Shown here: positions 15,694 to 23,281 of the stretch, piece by piece
Layout: each line of letters begins with the position of its first letter
Numbering within the stretch: the stretch's first letter is position 1
Assembly (NCBI GenBank): GCA_019416455.1
Contig: DXXG01000018.1
Location: 62,001 to 126,000 of the forward strand
Reading direction: 5' to 3'
Source of the DNA: Clostridiales bacterium
GTDB lineage: Bacteria > Bacillota > Clostridia > Oscillospirales > Acutalibacteraceae
Length of the DNA stretch: 64,000 bases
Notes under the pieces: model-generated
Database searches by the model: none
What the model saw: the letters and a program-made list of their open reading frames with translations, nothing else
What the model was told of the DNA's origin: nothing
Translations under genes and position numbers: made by a program

Positions 15694-16266
15694 GTGCAGA
15701 TCGGAGGGATCGGTAAACCAGGAGGAGCGTCTGGAATGGGCGCTTTCGGCCTGTATCAAAACGCGGGGATCAGGGAATCTAAGGTGCCCTTGGCAGGAGC
15801 TGCCCCCGGTGGACAGGACCAGCTGACATTGTCTTTGGCCTATTTGGAGGAGCAGACCCGGCGGGCGTGGGAACTTTCCGCCATGGAGCAGCAGATGGGG
15901 ACCAGCAGCAACGAGAGTTCCCAGCTGGAGGCTTTGAAAGATGCCATGGAGGTTTTAAAGGCCTGCGCCAAGATCGCGGCAAGCATCATGAAGGGGGACG
16001 AAGTGCCCCTAAAGGACCTGCGCTATCTGATGGAGCACGACAGCCAAGGGTATCAGCTGGCCATGGCCATGCGCCGCACCAAGGAGGACCCGGAAAAGTG
16101 CAAGAGCGTGGTCCCGGATGAAGAGCAGCAGGGGCAGCGGAGTTCGTCGGTAGAAGCCCCGACAGGAGGGACTTCCGGAGGCGGCGGAGGCGAAAGCGTT
16201 GCCCCGTCCGGGGGATCCTCTTCCTCAGGAGGAGCAAGCGCTTCCGGCAGCGGGCCTGAGGGCTGA
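15694..16266 (+). CDS. Hypothetical protein with Gly/Ser-rich tail, 190 aa
   Basis: The protein has three parts: a Gly-rich N terminus (QIGGIGKPGGASGMGAFGLY), a helical middle from about 45 to 125 (LSLAYLEEQTRRAWELSAMEQQ, LEALKDAMEVLKACAKIAASIMKGD, LRYLMEHDSQGYQLAMAMRR), and a Gly/Ser/Pro-rich low-complexity tail from about 145 to the end. No signal peptide or membrane segment is visible. GTG 15694 follows AAAAGGGGTGA. The architecture (helical core, glycine-rich ends) recalls secreted or scaffold-type proteins but no family is recognised. It lies five bases behind the previous unknown gene and is followed by a terminator. Confidence 0.5.
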   Translation: MQIGGIGKPGGASGMGAFGLYQNAGIRESKVPLAGAAPGGQDQLTLSLAYLEEQTRRAWELSAMEQQMGTSSNESSQLEALKDAMEVLKACAKIAASIMKGDEVPLKDLRYLMEHDSQGYQLAMAMRRTKEDPEKCKSVVPDEEQQGQRSSSVEAPTGGTSGGGGGESVAPSGGSSSSGGASASGSGPEG

Positions 16267-16282
16267 GCGTTCTTTGAATAAG

Positions 16283-16317
16283 AAAAAGGGACCGTCCCTA
16301 GAGACGGTCCCTTTTTT
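16283..16317. terminator. Bidirectional terminator
   Basis: GGGACCGTC (16288-16296) and GACGGTCCC (16303-16311) with A-run before and T-run after; it serves the unknown gene pair on the left and the leftward yicI gene. Confidence 0.92.
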
Positions 16318-16329
16318 ATGGAGTTTATA

Positions 16330-18645
16330 TCACAGGGTGTAGGAGACGTCGCCCAGCGCGGGGTCTACGGTGAGCAGCAGGCCCTGCTCCGTGTCCTGAG
16401 CGGTGGCGCCGGTCAGGTCCTTCACGTTGTGGACGTTCCGCAGCAGCACCTTCAAGTTCTCCGCACGACCTTCAAAGGTGAGCGTCACCTTGCCGTCAAC
16501 GTTCTTGGCGGAGGCTTTCAGCAGGTGATTTCCGTACATGTCCTTCACCTCGGCCTGGGCCTGGTCTTTCAGGGCGAACAGGTGGAGAGTCAGATCCTTG
16601 CCGTAATCGTATTCCACTTTCTGGTCGTCAGCGCCCACGGCAATCAGGGAGTTCTCCCGGGCCATGAGAGGCAAGCTCATAAAGTTGTGGACTTCGTGGC
16701 GCCACTTGCCGCCCTCTACCACTTCGCCGGTGAGGAAGTTGGTCCAGGTGCCTTCGGGCAGGTAGTAGTCCACGTCGCCGCTCTTGGTGAACACAGGGGC
16801 CACCAGCAGGTCGCCGCCCAGCATGTATTGCCGGTCCAGGTCGGTGCAGGGGATGTCGTTGGGGAACTCCAGCACCATGGCCCGCATGGTGGGCACGCCG
16901 GTCTCATGGGTCTCTACGGCGGCGGAGTACAGGTAGGGCATCAGGGTGCATTTCAGGTTGGTGAATTTCCGCACCACGTCCACGGCCTCGTCACCAAAGA
17001 GCCAGGGCACCCGGTAGGAGTTGGACCCGTGGAGCCGGGAATGGGTGGACAGCAGGCCGAAGGCCGCCCAGCGCTTGTACACGTCCGCGGGAGCGGTGCC
17101 CTCAAAGCCGGAGATGTCGTGGCTCCAGAAGCCGAAGCCGGACATGCACAGAGAAAGGCCGCCCCGGAGGGATTCGCTCATGGACAGGTAGTTGGAGGAG
17201 CAGTCGCCGCCCCAGTGGACCGGGAACTTCTGACCGCCCACAGTGGCGCTGCGGGCGAACAGGCAGGCCTGATCTTTGCCCTTGTACTCTTCCAACAGCT
17301 CAAAGACGCACTTGTTGTACAGGTAGGTGTAGTAGTTGTGCATCAGCTCCGGATCGCTGCCGTCGTAATACACCGCGTCGGTGGGGATCCGCTCGCCGAA
17401 GTCGGTTTTGAAGCAGTCCACGCCCTGATCCAGCAGCACCCGCAGCTTGCTCTGATACCACTTCCAGGCGTCGGGGTTGGTGAAGTCCACCAGGCCCATG
17501 CCCGCCTGCCACAGGTCCCACTGCCACACGTCTCCGTTGGGACGCTTCAGCAGGTAGCCCTTTTCCATGGCTTCCTTGAACAGGGGAGACTTCTGGCCGA
17601 TGTAGGAGTTGATCCACACGCAGATCTTCAGGCCGCACTCCTCCTTCATCCGGCGGAGCATGCCGGGCACGTCGTCGAACATGGCCTCGTCCCAGGTGAA
17701 GTTGCACCACTCGTTTTCCTTCATCCAGTAGCAGTCAAAGTGGAACACGTGGAGGGGGATCTTCCGCTCCGCCATGCCGTCCACGAAGCTGCGAACGGTC
17801 TTTTCGTCGTAGGAGGTGGTGAAACTGGTGGTCAGCCACAGGCCGAAGCTCCAGGCGGGAGGCAGAGCGGGCCGGCCGGTGAGGGCGGTGTAGTTTTGCA
17901 GCACGGTCTTGCCATCCCCGCCGCCGATGACCATGAAGTCGATCTTCTCTCCCGGCACCGAGAACTGCACCCGGGTCACCGCCTCGGAGCAGATCTCATA
18001 GGACACCTTGCCGCTGGTATTCACCAGCAGGCCGTAACCCTTGTTGGTCATGTAGAAGGGGATGTTCTTATAGGAGATCTCCGTGCAGGTGCCGCCGTCC
18101 TCGTTCCACATGTCCACCACCTGGCCGTTCTTCACGAAGGGAGTGAACCGCTCTCCCAGGCCATAGACCTTCTCCCCGATGTCCAGGTCCATCTGTACCC
18201 GCATGAAGGGGCCCTCGGGAGTGGTGAGGGTGCTGATCATAGCGTGGCCGAACCGGTCACCCACATTGGTCAGCTTCTTGCCCTCATAATAATAGGTAAA
18301 GGAGGCGGGGTTCTTGGTGATCCGCAGCTCCGTCTTGCCGCTTTGGATCGACAGGCCGCCGTCAAATTCCTCCACGGTGAGGGGGCAGGCTTCCATGTCC
18401 AGCTCGAACTGGGGCTCCTTTTTGGCGCTGCCCATAAAGTGGAACGCCTGGGTGCGGAGGATGTCCGCCTTGGGGGAGGAGATGAACAGTTCCAGCACCG
18501 GGCCGCCCAGAGCGCGCACGTCCTGGGAATAGGGCACAGCGTACAGGTATACCTTGTCCTCATAGATCTTGACTTCCCGGATCTGAGCCACGTCGGCGTT
18601 CTCCACGCCGGGCAGATTCATCCAGTAGCCTTTGGTGAATTTCAT
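16330..18645 (-). CDS. yicI: Alpha-xylosidase, GH31 family (YicI-like)
   Basis: A 771-residue cytoplasmic glycosidase almost the same length as E. coli YicI (772), with long matching blocks such as GETVYGLGERFT-like, PPAWSFGLWLTTSFTT, GMAERKIPLHVFHFDC and SHSRLHGSNSYRVPW. The nucleophile is Asp415 in CFKTDFGERIPTD and the acid/base is Asp481 in HWGGDC, equal to Asp416 and Asp482 in E. coli. It releases alpha-linked xylose from isoprimeverose-like xyloglucan fragments; activity on other alpha-glucosides is possible. No signal peptide is present, so substrates must be imported. It is transcribed away from an AraC-type regulator gene that probably controls it. Confidence 0.93.
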   Translation of the reverse strand: MKFTKGYWMNLPGVENADVAQIREVKIYEDKVYLYAVPYSQDVRALGGPVLELFISSPKADILRTQAFHFMGSAKKEPQFELDMEACPLTVEEFDGGLSIQSGKTELRITKNPASFTYYYEGKKLTNVGDRFGHAMISTLTTPEGPFMRVQMDLDIGEKVYGLGERFTPFVKNGQVVDMWNEDGGTCTEISYKNIPFYMTNKGYGLLVNTSGKVSYEICSEAVTRVQFSVPGEKIDFMVIGGGDGKTVLQNYTALTGRPALPPAWSFGLWLTTSFTTSYDEKTVRSFVDGMAERKIPLHVFHFDCYWMKENEWCNFTWDEAMFDDVPGMLRRMKEECGLKICVWINSYIGQKSPLFKEAMEKGYLLKRPNGDVWQWDLWQAGMGLVDFTNPDAWKWYQSKLRVLLDQGVDCFKTDFGERIPTDAVYYDGSDPELMHNYYTYLYNKCVFELLEEYKGKDQACLFARSATVGGQKFPVHWGGDCSSNYLSMSESLRGGLSLCMSGFGFWSHDISGFEGTAPADVYKRWAAFGLLSTHSRLHGSNSYRVPWLFGDEAVDVVRKFTNLKCTLMPYLYSAAVETHETGVPTMRAMVLEFPNDIPCTDLDRQYMLGGDLLVAPVFTKSGDVDYYLPEGTWTNFLTGEVVEGGKWRHEVHNFMSLPLMARENSLIAVGADDQKVEYDYGKDLTLHLFALKDQAQAEVKDMYGNHLLKASAKNVDGKVTLTFEGRAENLKVLLRNVHNVKDLTGATAQDTEQGLLLTVDPALGDVSYTL

Positions 18646-18711
18646 AAAAGACCATCCTTTCTTTCAGGTCAGATTTTTTGATGTGGGAAACGGGAGAAAC
18701 AGGCCTCGCGG

Positions 18712-18740
18712 TTGCAAAACCGGTCCCGATGGTATATAGT
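18712..18740 (+). promoter_or_regulatory. Promoter of the AraC-type regulator gene
   Basis: TTGCAA (18712-18717), 17 bp, TATAGT (18735-18740) in the divergent gap between yicI and the regulator. No good leftward promoter for yicI is seen, which would fit need for an activator. Confidence 0.6.
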
Positions 18741-18835
18741 ATATTCATTCTAAGGCGGCGTCCGGGAGAAATGCTTGTGGGAAACGGACAATTCGTTTCA
18801 CTATTTTGATCTTTTTGGAGAAAGGCGGTGGGCAG

Positions 18836-19738
18836 GTGGTCAACCGGGAACTGAAAGAGGACCGTCAGCACGGGGACATCAGCCTGCCGGTGGACTGTTA
18901 CCGCGTCCAGCCGCCCTACTCTCTCACTCACCAGGAGCTGGAATGCCATTGGCACGACGAGATGGAGCTGTTTAAAGTGGAGCGGGGCACTGCTCGGGTC
19001 CAGTGCGGCAGTGATTACTTCGAGGCCAAAGCGGGGGAGATGGTGTTCTTCAACAGCGGAGAGCTCCACGCCGCCCAGCCCTTGAACGGTCAGGTGCTGG
19101 ATTACGCCGCGGTGGTGTTCAGCCCGGAGATGCTCTGCGGGGAGCAGAGCGATATTGCCCGGCGGAAGTACATCGCCCCGGTGCTGGAGGGAAAGCTCCA
19201 CCCTCTGCGGGTCACTTCGCCCGCCGGAGAGGAAGGATGTCAAATGCTGGAAGCCTTCGACCAGGTGATGGACCTGCTGGTGCGCCGTCCCCCGGTGTAT
19301 GAGCTGCGGGTGCGGGCCCGACTGCTGGAGATTTTTGCCGGGCTGACAGAGCGGGGAGAGCGCAGCGTTCCCCAAGGGGAGAAAGCCCCGGCCCAGGGGA
19401 TCAAAACCGCCATCGACTACATCCGGGGCCATTACCGGCAGCAGATCACCATCGGGGAACTGGCTCGGCTCAGCCATATGAGTGACGGCCACTTCTGCCG
19501 GCTCTTTAAAAAGTATACCTTTAAAACACCAGTGCAGTATATCAACCGGGTGCGGCTCTCCGCCGCCATGGAGCTTTTGCTGGAAAGCGATCGGAAAGTG
19601 CTGGACGTGGCCCTGGACACGGGCTTCAATAGTTTGAGCTATTTCATCGGGGTGTTCAAAGACAGCATGGGCTGTACGCCCACGGAATTCCGCCGGCGTC
19701 AAGGACGGACGGAGACTATCGGGAGGGAAAACGCATGA
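18836..19738 (+). CDS. AraC-family transcriptional regulator with cupin sensor domain
   Basis: A 300-residue regulator. The N-terminal half is a cupin-type sensor (HWHDEMELFKVERGTARVQCG, then AGEMVFFNSGELHAAQPL). The C-terminal 100 residues are the AraC/XylS double helix-turn-helix: ITIGELARLSHMSDGHFCRLFKKYTFKTPVQYINRVRLSAAMELL and KVLDVALDTGFNSLSYFIGVFKDSMGCTPTEFRR. GTG 18836 lies eight bases after GAGAAAGG. It diverges from yicI, so it is likely a sugar-responsive activator of that gene. The last codons overlap the start of the next gene (ATGA at 19735). Confidence 0.88.
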   Translation: MVNRELKEDRQHGDISLPVDCYRVQPPYSLTHQELECHWHDEMELFKVERGTARVQCGSDYFEAKAGEMVFFNSGELHAAQPLNGQVLDYAAVVFSPEMLCGEQSDIARRKYIAPVLEGKLHPLRVTSPAGEEGCQMLEAFDQVMDLLVRRPPVYELRVRARLLEIFAGLTERGERSVPQGEKAPAQGIKTAIDYIRGHYRQQITIGELARLSHMSDGHFCRLFKKYTFKTPVQYINRVRLSAAMELLLESDRKVLDVALDTGFNSLSYFIGVFKDSMGCTPTEFRRRQGRTETIGRENA

Positions 19739-20661
19739 CCATCCTTTTGATCCTGTTGGCGATTGTAGTAGTGATCCTGGTGCTGTGGCTGTGGGCCATT
19801 GCTCCCCAGCTACCCCGGGCGGATTTCTCCGCCTTCCATAAATTCGACTACGCCCACCGGGGCCTTCACGACAAGGACAAAGGGGTGCCGGAGAACTCTC
19901 TGAAAGCCTTCGATCTGGCGGTGCGGGGCGGCTTCGGCATGGAGTTTGACTTGCAGCTGACCAAGGACGGGCAGATCGTGGTCCACCACGACCTTTCCAT
20001 CTCCCGAACCTGCGGGGTGGACCGGAACATCTGCGACATGACCTATGAGGAGCTGTCCGGCTACCGGCTGTTTGGTACAGAGGAACATATCCCCCTGTTT
20101 TCCCAGGTGTTGGAGCTGGTAGGAGGCCGCACGCCCCTGATCGTGGAGCTGAAAAGCTACACCCGCCAGGAGGAGCTGTGCCAAAAGACCATGGAGCAGC
20201 TGCGAGGCTACACCGGCCTGTACTGCGTGGAGTCTTTTGACCCCCGGATCGTCCGGTGGTTCCGGCAGCATTTCCCCCAGGTGATCCATGGCCAGCTCAT
20301 GTGCCGCAAGGCTCGGGAGGATATGACCCAGCTGGAAGATTTCATCGGCCGGAATCTGCTGACCAACTTCTACGCCCGGCCCCACTTTGAGGCCTACGAT
20401 TTCCATACCCGCCGCAATCCTTCTCTCCGCCTGGCCCGCCGTGTGTTCGGCATCCAGGAGGTGAGCTGGACCCTGCGCAGTTTGGAGGAGTACAAGACTG
20501 CCAAGGAAGAGGGCTGTCTGTGTATCTTCGAGAAGTTCCTGCCTTTGGAGACTGACCCTCGGAAGAAGTTCACGTTCTCTGATCTGCTGGCGGATTCCGC
20601 CAAAGCCGCCGCCGTGTGCCTGCGTCGGGGAGAGACTCAGGGGAAGGAAAGTCACTCCTGA
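19735..20661 (+). CDS. Glycerophosphodiester phosphodiesterase (GDPD), membrane-anchored
   Basis: A 308-residue protein with one N-terminal membrane helix (about 2-24) and a GDPD TIM barrel: YAHRGLHDKD (catalytic His near 42 and Arg), PENSLKAF and GGFGMEFDLQLTKDGQIVVHHD (metal Glu, Asp and second His), later LIVELKSY and YCVESFDP. It hydrolyses glycerophosphodiesters to glycerol 3-phosphate and an alcohol, or acts on lipids or teichoic acid parts at the membrane. It is translationally coupled to the AraC-type gene, but a link with xyloside use is unclear. Confidence 0.85.
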   Translation: MTILLILLAIVVVILVLWLWAIAPQLPRADFSAFHKFDYAHRGLHDKDKGVPENSLKAFDLAVRGGFGMEFDLQLTKDGQIVVHHDLSISRTCGVDRNICDMTYEELSGYRLFGTEEHIPLFSQVLELVGGRTPLIVELKSYTRQEELCQKTMEQLRGYTGLYCVESFDPRIVRWFRQHFPQVIHGQLMCRKAREDMTQLEDFIGRNLLTNFYARPHFEAYDFHTRRNPSLRLARRVFGIQEVSWTLRSLEEYKTAKEEGCLCIFEKFLPLETDPRKKFTFSDLLADSAKAAAVCLRRGETQGKESHS

Positions 20662-20673
20662 AAAAAAGTGCAC

Positions 20674-20708
20674 AAAAAAACCGGAGAAATTTCTCTGCTT
20701 TTCTCCGG
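20674..20708 (-). terminator. Hairpin with terminator shape on the minus strand
   Basis: CCGGAGAAA (20681-20689) pairs with TTTCTCCGG (20700-20708). The A-run at 20674-20680 becomes a U-run only in leftward transcription, yet no leftward gene is near. On the plus strand it is a simple hairpin behind the GDPD gene. Confidence 0.55.
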
Positions 20709-20747
20709 GGCAAAAGCGAAAAAAATTCGAAAAAACTTGAAAAAACC

Positions 20748-20779
20748 TTGCAAAACAGTGGGGTGTATGGTATTATAAT
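20748..20779 (+). promoter_or_regulatory. Promoter of the ribosomal protein superoperon
   Basis: TTGCAA (20748-20753), 17 bp, TATTAT (20771-20776), overlapping a consensus TATAAT at 20774-20779. A/T-rich tracts (AAAAAATTCGAAAAAACTTGAAAAAACC) just upstream look like an UP element. Confidence 0.75.
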
Positions 20780-20785
20780 CAAGCG

Positions 20786-21096
20786 TGACTGCACAGGTGT
20801 TCCAGACAAGGGAACGCCAGATATGCGATGAAGCGGGAGGTTGCGGCCCAGATGCGGCCGGTTTTTCCGTGGAGTATGTCCGATTTGAAACCGGGCGAAG
20901 GAATTTGAAGGGATGGAACCACCGGGCGCACCCGGCAGGCCGAATTTGTGCCCTTCAGAGGATGATATGGGTTTGTCCTTGCCCCGGAATCCGCGGTTCG
21001 CGGATTTCCGGTTTTTCTATGTCCAGGGTGGAAACACCCGGAACAGTGTTGAAAAAACCCAGCCCGCCTAACAGAAATTTAAGGAGGCGATTTTGA
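20786..21096 (+). promoter_or_regulatory. S10-operon leader with attenuator
   Basis: A non-coding leader of about 310 nt. It holds hairpins GTTCC/GGAAC (20799-20815), CGGCC/GGCCG followed by TTTTT (20844-20866), and CCGGG/CCCGG (20922-20935, with a rival CCGGG at 20891). It ends in a strong terminator: CCGGAATCCGCG (20984-20995) against CGCGGATTTCCGG (20999-21011) followed by TTTTT. A last small stem GGGTG/CACCC is at 21026-21039. A full terminator before the first gene implies control by attenuation, probably by a ribosomal protein as in other bacteria; I cannot match it to a known leader family. Confidence 0.65.
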
Positions 21097-21408
21097 GTGG
21101 CAGTCAAGGAAAAGATCAGAATCAGAATTAAGGGGTACGATCATCAGCTGGTGGACCAGTCTTCCGAGAAGATCGTCGCCACCGCCAAGCGCACCGGCGC
21201 TCGGGTCTCCGGTCCCGTGCCGCTGCCCACCGAGAAGCAGATCATCACCATTCTGCGCGCTGTTCATAAGTATAAGGACAGCCGTGAGCAGTTCGAGATG
21301 CGCACCCACAAGAGACTGATCGACATTCTCCGGCCCAGCAACAAGACCGTTGAGGCTCTGATGGGTCTGGAACTCCCCGCCGGCGTAGAGATCGAGATCA
21401 AACTGTGA
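21097..21408 (+). CDS. rpsJ: 30S ribosomal protein S10
   Basis: A 103-residue protein with the S10 signature (KIRIRIKGYDHQLVDQSSEKIV, then GPVPLPTEK and QFEMRTHKRLIDI). It is part of the 30S head and, as NusE, of transcription antitermination complexes. GTG 21097 follows AAGGAGG (21081-21087). It is the first gene of the superoperon. Its last 19 nucleotides (ending with the stop codon and one more base) are repeated in inverse orientation eight bases later, so the end of the reading frame can fold into a long stem. Confidence 0.98.
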   Translation: MAVKEKIRIRIKGYDHQLVDQSSEKIVATAKRTGARVSGPVPLPTEKQIITILRAVHKYKDSREQFEMRTHKRLIDILRPSNKTVEALMGLELPAGVEIEIKL

Positions 21409-21436
21409 GAAAGAGACCTCACAGTTTGATCTCGAT
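21391..21436 (+). repeat. 19-bp perfect inverted repeat across the rpsJ stop codon
   Basis: ATCGAGATCAAACTGTGAG (21391-21409, the last codons of rpsJ plus its TGA) is followed after eight bases by its exact reverse complement (21418-21436). No U-run follows, so this is not a normal terminator. A second CACAGTTTG at 21523-21531 can also pair with the same gene end. Confidence 0.9.
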
Positions 21437-21498
21437 GAGAGAAGCCCTCGGAAACTTACGTTTCCGTTTTCGCTCCGCGAAAAACCGTGCTTCTCTCA
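21437..21498 (+). ncRNA. Predicted structured RNA element in the rpsJ-rplC spacer
   Basis: An outer stem GAGAGAAGC (21437-21445) / GCTTCTCTC (21490-21498) encloses two hairpins, GGAAAC/GTTTCC (21450-21465) and TTTTCGC/GCGAAAA around 21467-21485. Together with the rpsJ-end stem the 197-nt spacer is mostly base-paired, far more than needed between two co-transcribed genes. Function unknown. Confidence 0.6.
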
Positions 21499-21605
21499 GG
21501 TGAGACCGTAGTGAGACGTTACACAGTTTGGTTTTAAGCTACTCCGGAGCAGGAGGGTCATGTTGGAGAGATCCAACCAATAACTCTATTAGGAGGAAAA
21601 GAAAG

Positions 21606-22238
21606 ATGAAAAAAGGAATCATCGGCAAGAAGATCGGCATGACGCAGATCTTCGACGAAAAGGGAAAAGTCATTCCCGTCACTGTCATCGAAGCCGGTCC
21701 CTGCGTGGTGACGCAGAAGAAGACCGTGGAAAACGACGGCTACAATGCTGTGCAGATCGGCTTCGGCGACCAGAAGCCCCAGCGGGTGAAGAAGCCCCTC
21801 ACCGGTCACTTCAAGAAGGGCGATGTGGCCCCCAAGAAGACCCTGCGGGAATTCCGCCTGGACGACATCAGCGCCCTGAACGTGGGCGATCTGATCAAGG
21901 CCGACACCTTTGAGACCGGCGAGCGCGTGGACGTTACCGGCAAGAGCAAAGGTAAGGGCTACGCCGGCGTGATCAAGCGCTGGAACTTCCGCCGCCTGAA
22001 GGAGACCCACGGTTCCGGTCCTGTTGCCCGCCACGGCGGTTCCAACGGCGCCTGCTCCACTCCCTCTCGTGTTTGGAAGGGCCTGAAGATGGCCGGTCAT
22101 CTGGGTGCTGAGACCGTCACCGTGCAGAACCTGACGGTTGCCAAGGTGGACGCCGAGAACAATCTGATCGCGGTAAAGGGCGCCATCCCCGGCCCCAACG
22201 GCGGCATCGTCATTGTCCGCGACAGTGTGAAAGCGTAA
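21606..22238 (+). CDS. rplC: 50S ribosomal protein L3
   Basis: A 210-residue protein with bacterial L3 hallmarks: MKKGIIGKKIGMTQIFDEKG at the start and the conserved loop GKGYAGVIKRWNFRR...THGSGPVARHGGS near residues 120-145 that reaches the peptidyl transferase centre. ATG 21606 follows AGGAGG. It is separated from rpsJ by an unusually long, structured 197-nt spacer, while the next genes are tightly packed. Confidence 0.98.
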   Translation: MKKGIIGKKIGMTQIFDEKGKVIPVTVIEAGPCVVTQKKTVENDGYNAVQIGFGDQKPQRVKKPLTGHFKKGDVAPKKTLREFRLDDISALNVGDLIKADTFETGERVDVTGKSKGKGYAGVIKRWNFRRLKETHGSGPVARHGGSNGACSTPSRVWKGLKMAGHLGAETVTVQNLTVAKVDAENNLIAVKGAIPGPNGGIVIVRDSVKA

Positions 22239-22256
22239 GGGAAGGAGGAATAAAGC

Positions 22257-22880
22257 ATGCCTAGTATCGCAGTTTTGAACATGCAGGGCCAGGAAGTGGG
22301 CCAGCAGGAACTCAATGAGGCCGTGTTCGGCATCGAGCCCAACGTGTCCGTGATGAACGACATGGTGAAGAATTATCTGGCCAACCAGCGCCAGGGCACT
22401 CAGTCCGCTCTCACCCGCAGTGAGGTTTCCGGCGGCGGCAAGAAGCCGTGGCGCCAGAAGGGCACCGGCCGGGCCCGTCAGGGTTCCACCCGCGCTCCCC
22501 AGTGGACCCATGGCGGCATCGTGTTCGCTCCCAAGCCCCGGGAGTATCGCTACACCCTGAACAAGAAGGTGAAGCGCCTGGCCATGAAGTCCGCCCTTTC
22601 TTCCAAGGTGCGTGACAACGAGATGATCGTCATCGACCAGATCACTGCCGATTCCTATAAGACCAAGACCATCGCCGACATGCTCAAGGCGGTGGGTTCC
22701 GAGAAGAAGGCCCTGATCGTTCTGTCCACCATGGACGAGAAAGTGATCGCTTCCGCCCGGAACATCCCCGGGGTTAAGACCGCTCAGGTCAACACCCTGA
22801 ACGTATATGACATCCTGGGCGCTGACAAGTTCATCGTCGTTAAGGATGCAGTCGCTAAGATCGAGGAGGTGTATGCATAA
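22257..22880 (+). CDS. rplD: 50S ribosomal protein L4
   Basis: A 207-residue protein; the tunnel loop KKPWRQKGTGRARQGSTRAPQWTHGG (about 62-87) is diagnostic. L4 lines the exit tunnel and in several bacteria represses its own operon by acting on the S10 leader, so it is the prime candidate regulator of the attenuator at 20984. Its TAA stop overlaps the ATG of rplW by one base. Confidence 0.98.
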   Translation: MPSIAVLNMQGQEVGQQELNEAVFGIEPNVSVMNDMVKNYLANQRQGTQSALTRSEVSGGGKKPWRQKGTGRARQGSTRAPQWTHGGIVFAPKPREYRYTLNKKVKRLAMKSALSSKVRDNEMIVIDQITADSYKTKTIADMLKAVGSEKKALIVLSTMDEKVIASARNIPGVKTAQVNTLNVYDILGADKFIVVKDAVAKIEEVYA

Positions 22881-23170
22881 TGGCAGCCCAGGATATCATC
22901 ATCCGCCCCATCATCACCGAAAAGACCATGGACGGCAACAGCCAGAAGAAGTACACCTTTGAGGTGAGCAAGGATTCCACTAAGATCGACGTTAAGCGCG
23001 CTGTGGAAGAGCTTTTCGGCGTTAAGGTCAGCAAGGTGAACACCCTCCATGTCAGGGGCCATCTGCGCCGCCAGGGCCGCTACGAAGGCTATACCAGAAG
23101 CTGGAAGAAAGCCGTCGTCACCCTGACCGAGGACAGCAAGACCATCGAATTCTTCGAGTCTATGATCTAA
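22880..23170 (+). CDS. rplW: 50S ribosomal protein L23
   Basis: A 96-residue protein with IIRPIITEKTM at the start and KKYTFEVSKDSTKIDVKRAVEELFGVKV, the L23 core. It sits at the tunnel exit and docks trigger factor and SRP. It is coupled to rplD by a one-base overlap. A row of four hairpins follows before rplB. Confidence 0.98.
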   Translation: MAAQDIIIRPIITEKTMDGNSQKKYTFEVSKDSTKIDVKRAVEELFGVKVSKVNTLHVRGHLRRQGRYEGYTRSWKKAVVTLTEDSKTIEFFESMI

Positions 23171-23175
23171 AGTCT

Positions 23176-23251
23176 GGTCCTGCTAGAGGACCCTCACGAG
23201 CGAGTGAGATCGCCCAAGTGAGAATGGGCACGAATGGGGGACGCCGCCCCC
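23176..23251 (+). repeat. Row of four hairpins between rplW and rplB
   Basis: Four stems stand side by side: GGTCCT/AGGACC (23176-23192), CTCAC/GTGAG (23193-23208), GCCCA/TGGGC (23212-23229) and GGGGG/CCCCC (23236-23251). None has a U-run. They fill most of the 111-nt gap. Confidence 0.75.
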
Positions 23252-23281
23252 GCAAAGCCAATATAGGAGAGTGAAAACCAA

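Noticed and set aside
16318..18681. Open frame of about 790 codons on the plus strand opposite yicI
   Set aside because: It is the mirror of a GC-rich real gene; YicI on the minus strand has full family motifs, while the plus-strand product is His/Val/Gly-rich with no known domain.
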